Source: Thermoflexus hugenholtzii JAD2
GTDB taxonomy: Bacteria; Chloroflexota; UBA11872; UBA12225
Direction of reading: 5' to 3'
NCBI GenBank assembly: GCA_945865725.1
Contig: CAMBEO010000016.1
Location: 1-40,974 of the forward strand
DNA length: 40,974 bases
Positions 32,660 through 39,981 of the stretch are shown piece after piece (the stretch's first letter is position 1; every line of letters starts with the position of its first letter). Under the pieces are notes generated by a model that was given only the letters and a program-made list of their open reading frames with translations, was not told the DNA's origin and did no database searches. The position numbers and the translations under genes are program-made.

Positions 32660-34174
32660 TCAGCCCTCGGTGCGCAGCGTCGGGAAGGCGATCACCTCGC
32701 GCAGGCTAGGCTGGTCAAGGAGGAACGCGCACAGGCGGTCGATCCCGATGCCGAGGCCGCCTGCGGGTGGCATCCCGTGCTGCAGTGCTTCCACGAAGTC
32801 CAGGTCGACGACGTGGGCTTCCTCGTCTCCGGCCGCCGCCGCCCGCGCCTGGTCGAGGAAGCGCTGGTACTGGTCGTCCGGGTCGTTCAACTCGGTGAAC
32901 GCGTTCCCAAGCTCGACGCCGGCCGCGAACGCCTCAAACCGCTCGACCACCCCGTCCTCTCCCGGCTTCCGCTTCGCGAACGGGCTCAACTCGACCGGGT
33001 AGTCGACAAGGAAGACCGGATCGACGATTTTTGGCTCGACGTATGTCGACAGCAACTGGTCGATCAGCTGGGCACGCGTCTTCTGCGGTTCGACCCGAAG
33101 GCCGGCGGCGCGGACCGCCGCGTCAAGCGACTCCAATGTCGGGTGCACCGCGTAGTCGATGCCGCTCTCGTCCAGGATTGCCTGGCGCAATGACCGGCGG
33201 GGCCATGGCGGCGTGAGGTCGACGGCCTTGCCACCCACCGTGATGACCATCGTGCCGAGGACGCGGTGCGCCACGATCGACACCATGTCCTCAACCATCC
33301 GCATCACGTCTCGGTAGTCGGCATAGGCTTCGTACGACTCGAGCATCGTGAACTCGGGGTTGTGCTTCCGGGAGATGCCCTCGTTCCGGAAGACGCGCCC
33401 GATCTCGTAGACCTTGTCGACGCCACCGATCAGGAGCCTCTTCAAGTAGAGCTCGAGCGCGATGCGAAGCGCGAGGTCACGTTCGAGGGCATTGTGGTGC
33501 GTCCGGAACGGCCGGGCGGTCGCGCCACCGTGTTGCGCCTGCAGGACGGGCGTCTCGACCTCGATGAACCCACGGTCGTCGAGGAAGCGCCGCACCTCGC
33601 GAACGATGGCGGCCCGCTTGCGCAACACGTCGCGTGCCTCGGCATTCGCGATGAGGTCGAGGTGCCGACGGCGGAAGCGCGCCTCGGAGTCGACCAGGCC
33701 ATGCCACTTCTCGGGCGGTGGGCGAAGCGCCTTCGAAAGCATCACCCACGACGACGCCTGCAGGGTCTTCTCACCGGTCCGGGTGGTGAAGAGCGTCCCG
33801 GTGAACCCGACCGTGTCGGCGAGGTCAACCGTGTCGACGAACAGGCGGTATGGCACCTCGCCGACCGAATCCACGCGCAGGTACGCCTGGAACCGGTCAT
33901 GGCCGTCCCGCACCTCGGCGAAGGTGGCCTTGCCCATGGTGCGCAGGAGCGAGACGCGCCCGGCGATGGTCACGACCGCGCCGGACGACGCCAGCGCGTC
34001 AAACGCCTCGCGGACCTCGGCGTTCGTGTGCGATCGCGCGAAGTGAGGCGGGAACGGATCGACGCCCGCATCCCGCAGGCGGGTGAGCTTGATGCGGCGC
34101 GCGACGACGTACTGGTCGTCTGCGATCAAGGTCGGCAACGGGCATGGGACCGGGTTCTCCGGGGAAGGGGTCAC
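32660..34174 (-). CDS. lysS: Lysyl-tRNA synthetase, class II
   Basis: Class II aminoacyl-tRNA synthetase of 504 aa that charges tRNA-Lys in the cytoplasm. An N-terminal OB-fold anticodon-binding domain (VTIAGRVSLLRTMGKATFAEVRD) precedes the catalytic domain with motif 1 (RRFLDDRGFIEVETPVL), motif 2 (GRVFRNEGISRKHNPEFTMLE) and motif 3 (GGLGIGIDRLCAFLLDQ). The GTG at 34174 keeps the usual N-terminal helix (YVVARRIKLTRLRDAGVDPF), but no ribosome site precedes it, so the start is uncertain and could be leaderless or slightly internal. It lies 42 bases after the greA-like gene on the same strand, a pairing also seen in other bacteria. Confidence 0.96.
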   Translation of the reverse strand: MTPSPENPVPCPLPTLIADDQYVVARRIKLTRLRDAGVDPFPPHFARSHTNAEVREAFDALASSGAVVTIAGRVSLLRTMGKATFAEVRDGHDRFQAYLRVDSVGEVPYRLFVDTVDLADTVGFTGTLFTTRTGEKTLQASSWVMLSKALRPPPEKWHGLVDSEARFRRRHLDLIANAEARDVLRKRAAIVREVRRFLDDRGFIEVETPVLQAQHGGATARPFRTHHNALERDLALRIALELYLKRLLIGGVDKVYEIGRVFRNEGISRKHNPEFTMLESYEAYADYRDVMRMVEDMVSIVAHRVLGTMVITVGGKAVDLTPPWPRRSLRQAILDESGIDYAVHPTLESLDAAVRAAGLRVEPQKTRAQLIDQLLSTYVEPKIVDPVFLVDYPVELSPFAKRKPGEDGVVERFEAFAAGVELGNAFTELNDPDDQYQRFLDQARAAAAGDEEAHVVDLDFVEALQHGMPPAGGLGIGIDRLCAFLLDQPSLREVIAFPTLRTEG

Positions 34175-34216
34175 TAGGCCGGACGGTACCAGACGTGGCG
34201 CTTGCGGACGGAGGCG

Positions 34217-34681
34217 CTACTCGATCGCGCGGACGGTGAACCGCACGACGCCATTCGGCGTGACGACCTCGGCAACCTCGCCAAGGCGCTTGCCCAGGAG
34301 CGCGCGCCCGACGGGGCTCTCATTCGAGATGCGCCCGCGCGCCGGATCCGCTTCAGGCGTTCCGACGATGGTGTAGGAATCACGCTCACCTTCGTCGTCT
34401 TCGACCTCGACGGTCGAACCGAGCCCGACGACCGTTAGGTCGTGTTCGACGGGGATCAACTGGGCGGTCCGGAGTTGAAGCTCGACCGTCTGGGTGCGCC
34501 CCTCGACGAATGCGAGGTCAACCCGGTCGGAATCAGGCTCGGACGCCTCGGCGAAGGAACCGACCTCGCGCTCCTCCTGGATGCGTTCGAGCAGCTCGCG
34601 GCGCCGCATGGCCAAGCGGTCAAGCTCGTCCTCGAGCATGCGCTTGCCTTCAGGCGTCAGGAAGACGGGTCGGGGGCTCAT
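34217..34681 (-). CDS. greA: GreA/GreB-family transcription factor with altered tip
   Basis: Protein of 154 aa with the Gre layout: an N-terminal antiparallel coiled coil (about 1-75) that enters the RNA polymerase secondary channel and a C-terminal FKBP-like domain (GSTVEVEDDEGERDSYTIVG..SPVGRALLGK..GEVAEV). Gre factors rescue backtracked polymerase by stimulating RNA cleavage with two acidic tip residues. Here the tip aligned to the GDLKENAEY stretch of E. coli reads GSFAEASEP: the position of D41 is a serine (S42), while E44 is kept (E45). Cleavage activity may therefore be reduced or changed. The ATG at 34681 is chosen over an upstream extension; its ribosome site is weak. It is probably co-transcribed with lysS. 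Confidence 0.93.
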   Translation of the reverse strand: MSPRPVFLTPEGKRMLEDELDRLAMRRRELLERIQEEREVGSFAEASEPDSDRVDLAFVEGRTQTVELQLRTAQLIPVEHDLTVVGLGSTVEVEDDEGERDSYTIVGTPEADPARGRISNESPVGRALLGKRLGEVAEVVTPNGVVRFTVRAIE

Positions 34682-34816
34682 CGTCGGTGGCTCACGGGAT
34701 GGATGTCGCAGCGTCGCGACATCGCGTTTCGCATGGGGACGCGCGCGTGCGCTGAAGTGGCGGGCCACACTATAGACGCGCGCCGTCGCCGGTTCAACGG
34801 GCCGGTCGGATGGCTG

Positions 34817-36286
34817 TCAACTGGACGTTGCTCGCGAAGCGCGTGCGACGGCGGCGACCACCGCGTCGTCCTCGCCGGGAAGCACGGTCCGGGGGTCGAT
34901 CAGGAGGTCGTCGTCCGCGATCCGCCCGACGACTGGGGGCACGGCGGCATCACCGCGACGCAGGCGGGCGGCGAGCGCTGCGGCCCTCGATCCGGCTCCG
35001 GCCGGGATCCGAACGACCGTGGTAGGCAACGACACGCCGGGCATGGACCCGCCCCCGATGGCCGAAACCTCCGGTGCGACGTGGCACGCGACCCCGGATG
35101 CGCGGAGGCTTGCCGCCCATGAACTGGCGCGGAAACTGAGGTCCGCCTCCGTCGCGCCGATCATTAGCCAGACTGGGACCTCGGTCGCGGCCGTGCCTCG
35201 CCGGTAGTGCGTGAGGGTCGCCGCAAGGGCCACGATGCCAAGCGATCCGAGACGCAACGCGCGCGCAAGCGGGTGGCGGCGAATGCGCTCGATGATCGGT
35301 CGGCGCCCGACGATGATCCCCGCTTGCGGTCCCCCGAGGAGCTTGTCCCCTGAAAAGGTGACGACGGACACCCCCGCCGCGAGGCTCTCGGACGGTCGCG
35401 GCTCCCGGAGGGCGCCGCCGATGTTGAACATTTCCGTGTCGAGGAGGCACCCGCTGCCCACGTCTTCCACGACGGGCACGCCTCGTTCGGCGCCGAGGGA
35501 CGCCAGGTCGGCGATGGCGACGCTCGCGCCAAAGCCGATGATCCGGAAGTTGCTTGGGTGGACGGCGAGGAGCGCTGCCGTGTCCGGGCCGATCGCGTTG
35601 GCGTAGTCCTCGAGGCGGGTGCGGTTCGTCGTGCCGACCTCGACGAGCCGGGCGCCGCCCTGACGCATGACGTCGGGGACGCGAAACCCGCCGCCGATCT
35701 CGACGAGGTGCCCGCGCGAGACCACGACCTCGCGCCCGCGGGCGAGCTCGGCGAGGACAAGGAGGATCGCTCCGGCGCAGTTGTTCACCACGAGGGCGTC
35801 AAGTCCCGAGGTGTCGAGGCCCGGGTGGGTCGCCTCGAGGGCGTCGAGGACCGGTCCGGCGAGATGCGCGTGCCTCGCCCCCCGCTCGCCCGTCCCAAGG
35901 TCGAACTCGAGGTTGGCATAGCCCGCGCTGACGGCCGCGACGGCGGCGGCGGCATGCGCTGAGAGCGGAGCGCGTCCGAGGTTGGTGTGCAAGACGACCC
36001 CGGAGGCATTGATGACGCGGCGAGGCCCCGGATTGGCGATGGCCGCCGCCTCGGCGAGGGTCGCGGTGACGGCCTCGCCGAGGAGGCGATCCCTGGGCAA
36101 TGGCTCGGCGAGGGCGCCATCGGAGATCGTGGCCTGCGCGCGGTCTCGAACGGACGCCAAGCCCCGGCGTGCGAGGCGCGTGACCGAGTCGCGGGAGAGG
36201 CTGCCGACGAGCGACGCGACGTCCGGGTGCCGCATGAGTGCGTCGACCGATGGTAGGTCGCGGCGTGGGTCGTGCGTGGGGTTCAT
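34817..36286 (-). CDS. selA: L-seryl-tRNA(Sec) selenium transferase
   Basis: PLP enzyme of 489 aa that turns seryl-tRNA(Sec) into selenocysteyl-tRNA(Sec) using selenophosphate. The ATG at 36286 (MNPTHDPRRDLPSVDALMRH) is the natural family start; its ribosome site is weak. The N-terminal helical tRNA-binding domain is followed by RRVINASGVVLHTNLGRAPLS, ANLEFDLGTGERG, VEDVGSGCLLDTE and the PLP lysine K315 in FSGDKLLGGPQAG. The length fits bacterial SelA. Its presence predicts that the organism makes selenoproteins, but selB, selC and selD are not in the window. The spacer on its 3' side (34682-34816) shows no gene. Confidence 0.95.
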   Translation of the reverse strand: MNPTHDPRRDLPSVDALMRHPDVASLVGSLSRDSVTRLARRGLASVRDRAQATISDGALAEPLPRDRLLGEAVTATLAEAAAIANPGPRRVINASGVVLHTNLGRAPLSAHAAAAVAAVSAGYANLEFDLGTGERGARHAHLAGPVLDALEATHPGLDTSGLDALVVNNCAGAILLVLAELARGREVVVSRGHLVEIGGGFRVPDVMRQGGARLVEVGTTNRTRLEDYANAIGPDTAALLAVHPSNFRIIGFGASVAIADLASLGAERGVPVVEDVGSGCLLDTEMFNIGGALREPRPSESLAAGVSVVTFSGDKLLGGPQAGIIVGRRPIIERIRRHPLARALRLGSLGIVALAATLTHYRRGTAATEVPVWLMIGATEADLSFRASSWAASLRASGVACHVAPEVSAIGGGSMPGVSLPTTVVRIPAGAGSRAAALAARLRRGDAAVPPVVGRIADDDLLIDPRTVLPGEDDAVVAAVARASRATSS

Positions 36287-36478
36287 GGCGGGATCATCGC
36301 CGCCGATAGGCCGGGGGCGCCACTCGTCGCGCGGTCCCGCGCAGTCTCTTCCACGAAATGTCTCGCGACGCGCGTCGAACACGGTCCGTCCAATGCTGCT
36401 CGGGAAGGATCCTCTCCCAACCATCCGCGAGAGGCTCCGTGCTGGCAACTTGCCACGAACTTGGGAAGACCAGTCCAA

Positions 36479-37483
36479 ATGCGACGCGATCACGCGGTTC
36501 GGTGCCAAGATGAGTACAACTGTCGGAACGGGGAGGTTGCGGTCATCGCAGGGATTGTCGACGCCTTCACGCTGCCCGACGTCATCGCCATCGCGGCGCT
36601 TGGCGTAATCGCACTCGGCGCGATGGGCGTCGGCGCCATTGCGGCGGTGACCGCCTGGCGGATCGTCCGGCCAGACCGGGACAGCCGCCCGAAAGCCTGG
36701 GTTCCCCGGCTCGAACCGTGGGACGTCGAACCGGTGACCTTTTGCGCGCCGGATGGTCCTGACCTCAGGGGATGGCTTCTCCCACCGTCCATCGAAGGCG
36801 CGCCAATCGTGGTCTGCCTTCACGGGTTCGGGATGAACCGCCACGAGTTCGAGGACGTGGTGCCTTGGTTGCGTGCGGCGGGGTACGGGTGCCTGCTGTT
36901 CGACTTTCGCGGGCACGGGGAGAGCGGGGGCACGTTCACGACCGTCGCAGCGTCGGGCGAGATCGAGGACGCACGGGCCGCGGTGCGCCTTGTCCGCGAC
37001 CGTTTCGGCCCGGACGTTCCGCTCGCCACGTATGGCATCTCGATGGGAGGCGCAATTGCGATCCTCGTTGCCGGGACCGATCCGGGAATCCGCGCCGTCG
37101 TGACCGATAGCGCGTTCGCCACGCTGGGGCGGGTCCTGGACCACGCGTTTTCAGCGTGGATGCACCTGCCCCCGTGGCTCTTTCGCGGGCCGGTCTCCCA
37201 GTTCGCACGCTTGTACACCGGCATCCGGGTGGCGGACGTGCGACCCGTCGACATGGCGCACTCGATCGCGCCCCGGCCGTTCCTCCTGATCCACGGCACG
37301 GACGACCGGTTCGTCGACCCCTCCGATGCGAACCTGATCGCTGCGGGCTACGGCCCGGGCGTCATTACGTGGCGACCTCCCGGTGACCACGTCTCGGCCC
37401 GCACCGCGAACCCCGGGGAGTACCGGGAGCGTGTCCTCGGGTTCCTCGCGGGAGTGTTCGCCTCCGAGGAACGGGCAGCCTAG
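36479..37483 (+). CDS. Membrane-anchored alpha/beta hydrolase
   Basis: Hydrolase of 334 aa. The frame is open from 36272, overlapping the selA start; the ATG at 36479 with GGAAG upstream is the best candidate because a nearby GGGGAGG (36530-36536) has no start codon in frame after it. One hydrophobic helix (about 34-58) anchors the N-terminus. The alpha/beta core follows: oxyanion HGFGMN (115-120), HG-type DFRGHGES, nucleophile elbow YGISMGG (S188), acid in HGTDDRF (D275) and H304 in PPGDHVS. The family covers esterases, lipases and peptidases; the closest flavour is the membrane-attached BAAT/serine aminopeptidase-like group. The substrate is unknown. It ends 79 bases from the convergent UxaA-type gene. 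Confidence 0.85.
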   Translation: MRRDHAVRCQDEYNCRNGEVAVIAGIVDAFTLPDVIAIAALGVIALGAMGVGAIAAVTAWRIVRPDRDSRPKAWVPRLEPWDVEPVTFCAPDGPDLRGWLLPPSIEGAPIVVCLHGFGMNRHEFEDVVPWLRAAGYGCLLFDFRGHGESGGTFTTVAASGEIEDARAAVRLVRDRFGPDVPLATYGISMGGAIAILVAGTDPGIRAVVTDSAFATLGRVLDHAFSAWMHLPPWLFRGPVSQFARLYTGIRVADVRPVDMAHSIAPRPFLLIHGTDDRFVDPSDANLIAAGYGPGVITWRPPGDHVSARTANPGEYRERVLGFLAGVFASEERAA

Positions 37484-37562
37484 GGCCTGCAGCGCCTTGC
37501 GAACCAGCGGCTTCTTTGCTGCGCGGGGCTGGGAGGGCGCCGCGCGTGTGGCGGAAGTAGCG

Positions 37563-38756
37563 CTAGACCGTCGGCGCCACGCGATGGATCGCAAAGTCCT
37601 GGTGGCCGATCAACTCGGCGACCGTCTCGTCGCCAAGGATCGTCGCGGCGAGGGCCTCCCGGATCGCGCTCGCGTCTGCGTTTCGATCGGTCCCGCCTAG
37701 GGCAACGTCGACGTTGTCGGCCATGCGGGCCGCCGTTCGCGCGTTTGCGGTGACCTTGATCACGGGCATGAGCGCACTCCCGACCGGCGTGCCCCGGCCC
37801 GTCGAGAACAGGCAGACTTGCGCTCCTCCCGCCGCCATCGCGGTCACCGAGACCACGTCGTGCGCGGGCGTGTCCATCAGGGCAAGCCCCCGGCGCGTCG
37901 GGCGTTGGGCGAAATCGAGGACCTCGCCGATCGGCGCCGTGCCGCCTTTCGCCACGCATCCGAGTGATCGCGCTCGCGCCGTCGTCCGCCCGTCGATGAC
38001 GTCGGGGTCACCTTCCGGCCCGATGACCATCGCGCCGATCGCCGCCGCCGCGCGCCGGTACCGTGCCACGACGGCGCCGATCCGGTCACCCGTCGCCGTG
38101 TCGCGCGCCCGCGCAGCCAAGTCCGATGCGATGCCCATCCATTCGGGCGTCTCGCCGAGGATGACCGTGCCTCCGGCCCGGACCACGTCATCAGCGACCA
38201 CGCCGATCGCCGGGTTCGCCACGTCGTCGGTCGACAGGTCGGTCTCGCCGCACTGGGTCGCGACGACAAGCTCCTCGAGGCGCACCGGCACCCGCGTGGC
38301 CCCGGAGATGGTGGCGAGGAGGTCCCGGGCCACCGCGACGCCGCGCCCGATCGACTTGACCGACCCGCCTGCCTCTTGGATCGAGAAGGACTCGACGACC
38401 TTGCCGGGTGCGAGGCGCCGCACCTGTGACGCGACGTCTCCCGACTGGCACGTCTCGCACCCGAGGCCGATGACCAGGACGGCGCCGACGTTCGGATTGG
38501 CCCCGGCGCCGGCAAGGATGAGTTCGGTCAGGAGGACGTCGTCACCGACCTGGGCGCAGCCGTGGGGGTGGGGGATCGCGACGGCCCCGGGCACTTGCGC
38601 GGCGACGCGTTCGGCGACGACGTTGGCGCAGATCACGCTTGGGATGACCGCAAGCAGGTTCCGCACCCCTACCCCGCCGTCCGCGCGGCGGAACCCCGGG
38701 AACGTGCCATCGGCGAAAAGGCGGTCGCCGAGGGTGGCGATGGTCGTTGCGGTCAC
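37563..38756 (-). CDS. UxaA-type dehydratase, large domain only (altronate/galactarate dehydratase family)
   Basis: Protein of 397 aa equal to the C-terminal large domain of altronate dehydratase UxaA, galactarate dehydratase GarD and the large subunit of (R)-sulfolactate sulfo-lyase SuyB. The GTG at 38756 follows GGGAGG by six bases. Visible are GFRRADGGVGVRN, PHPHGCAQ (C67), GLGCETC (C100, C103), ATQCGETD, STGRGTPVGS and PVIKVTANARTAARMADNVD. Such cysteines hold iron in this family, which removes water or sulphite from acid sugars or sulfolactate. The small SAF domain (about 90 aa), which is normally fused or encoded next door, was not found within 1 kb. It must work with a distant partner or without one. 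Confidence 0.88.
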   Translation of the reverse strand: MTATTIATLGDRLFADGTFPGFRRADGGVGVRNLLAVIPSVICANVVAERVAAQVPGAVAIPHPHGCAQVGDDVLLTELILAGAGANPNVGAVLVIGLGCETCQSGDVASQVRRLAPGKVVESFSIQEAGGSVKSIGRGVAVARDLLATISGATRVPVRLEELVVATQCGETDLSTDDVANPAIGVVADDVVRAGGTVILGETPEWMGIASDLAARARDTATGDRIGAVVARYRRAAAAIGAMVIGPEGDPDVIDGRTTARARSLGCVAKGGTAPIGEVLDFAQRPTRRGLALMDTPAHDVVSVTAMAAGGAQVCLFSTGRGTPVGSALMPVIKVTANARTAARMADNVDVALGGTDRNADASAIREALAATILGDETVAELIGHQDFAIHRVAPTV

Positions 38757-39042
38757 GTGGGTCCTCCCGCGGGTGCCGGGCGAGGCGCGATCGCTTCAAG
38801 TACCGACGATCGCGACGGTCGACACGATGGTACGGGCGCGCGCGCCATCGTGGGCGACCGGGCATGGGCTGGTGGCAAGCCGGCGCTACCGGTGGTGGGC
38901 GGGGCGCCTCTCCGCGAGGGACACCCGTGCGGGACCGTCACCAGTCGACCGGACGCGACCTGCGCTCGTACGATCGCGGTCGGCGACGCGACGCGGGTGC
39001 GTCACGGGCCTCGGCAGGACGGTGGCAAGGGAGGGACGGGCG

Positions 39043-39891
39043 ATGGATGATCGGGACCGCGTCGCGCAGTCGGCATTGTTTGATCACGTGCGAGACCTCC
39101 CGCTGTGGCCGGGCGGCGCGGTCGAGCGACGCCTCGAACTCCTGCGACCACGCCAGATCGTTGCACTACGCGACGAGTGCCCCCTCATCTACCTCCCTTT
39201 CGGCACGATCGAGTGGCACGAACGCCACATGCCCGTGGGCACCGATGGCTTCACGGCCCACGGGATCAGCCTCCGCGCCGCGGCGATCACGGGGGGCGTC
39301 GTCTACCCGCCCCTCTTCTGGGGCCTTGACGACTACGGCACGACCGCCTCGGGTGAGACCCGGTCCGGCATGGACATCGCCGCCGACATGCCCTTGCCTG
39401 GCAACGTTTATCGAGTGGGGCATGAGACGTACGGGCGCCTGCTCGCCGAGGCCGCGGGCGAGTGCTTTCGCGCGGGCTACCGGTCGCTTGCCCTTGTCAC
39501 GGGGCACGGTGCGCGCGGGCAGGTCCACGCGATCCACCGGGTTGCCCTCGCAGCGAACGAGGTGGCGGGCCACCGGTGCGCGATCACGTTTGAAGCGTAT
39601 GGACCTGCGATGCGCCAGCTACCGGATGGCGGCGGGCACGCGGGCCGGGCGGAGACGGCACTCCTGATGGGACTTCACCCGGAGCTCATCGACTTCCAGG
39701 AGCTGCCGCCAGACGGGACGCCGGTCCTGGGCGCGTCGGACCCGCGCCCCCATCCCGTCCACGGCGCGATTACGGCCGCTGATGGCGCCCGTCTCGTGCA
39801 GGCGTCCGTCGACGGACTTGTCGCGCGCGTCCGCCACTTGCTTGATGGGCTACCGATCGGCGGTGTCGCGCTTCGTCGCATCCCGTCATAG
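39043..39891 (+). CDS. Creatininase-family amidohydrolase
   Basis: Metal-dependent cyclic amide hydrolase family protein of 282 aa. The ATG at 39043 has AAGGGAGGG (39028-39036) upstream; the much longer open frame before it is only antisense shadow of the UxaA-type gene. The signature LPFGTIEWHERHMPVGTD gives E57, H62 and D68 as metal ligands, followed by LVTGHGARGQ and GGHAGRAETALLMGL with the late glutamate. Relatives include creatinine amidohydrolase, formylaminopyrimidine deformylase (FAPy) and mycofactocin peptidase MftE; nothing in the context picks one. It is divergent from the UxaA-type gene with 286 bases between starts, in which no clear element is seen. Confidence 0.9.
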   Translation: MDDRDRVAQSALFDHVRDLPLWPGGAVERRLELLRPRQIVALRDECPLIYLPFGTIEWHERHMPVGTDGFTAHGISLRAAAITGGVVYPPLFWGLDDYGTTASGETRSGMDIAADMPLPGNVYRVGHETYGRLLAEAAGECFRAGYRSLALVTGHGARGQVHAIHRVALAANEVAGHRCAITFEAYGPAMRQLPDGGGHAGRAETALLMGLHPELIDFQELPPDGTPVLGASDPRPHPVHGAITAADGARLVQASVDGLVARVRHLLDGLPIGGVALRRIPS

Positions 39892-39981
39892 TGGATGAGG
39901 CCGTCGACACGGGTCGTCCGCCGGGTGGTCGGAGACGTGGTGATGACGGGCGGGCGAGCGCAAGCGCGTACCATTCGGCGG

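Noticed and set aside
34682-34816. tRNA-Sec gene next to selA
   Set aside because: No cloverleaf with a UCA anticodon and 8-bp acceptor was found in this spacer or in 36287-36478.
36272-36478. Upstream extension of the alpha/beta hydrolase to 36272
   Set aside because: It overlaps the selA start region and has no ribosome site or hydrophobic or family content.
37714-39042. N-terminal extension of the creatininase gene by 443 codons
   Set aside because: It lies wholly antisense to the UxaA-type gene; the composition is Arg/Ser/Thr/Pro shadow sequence, and a good ribosome site precedes the ATG at 39043.
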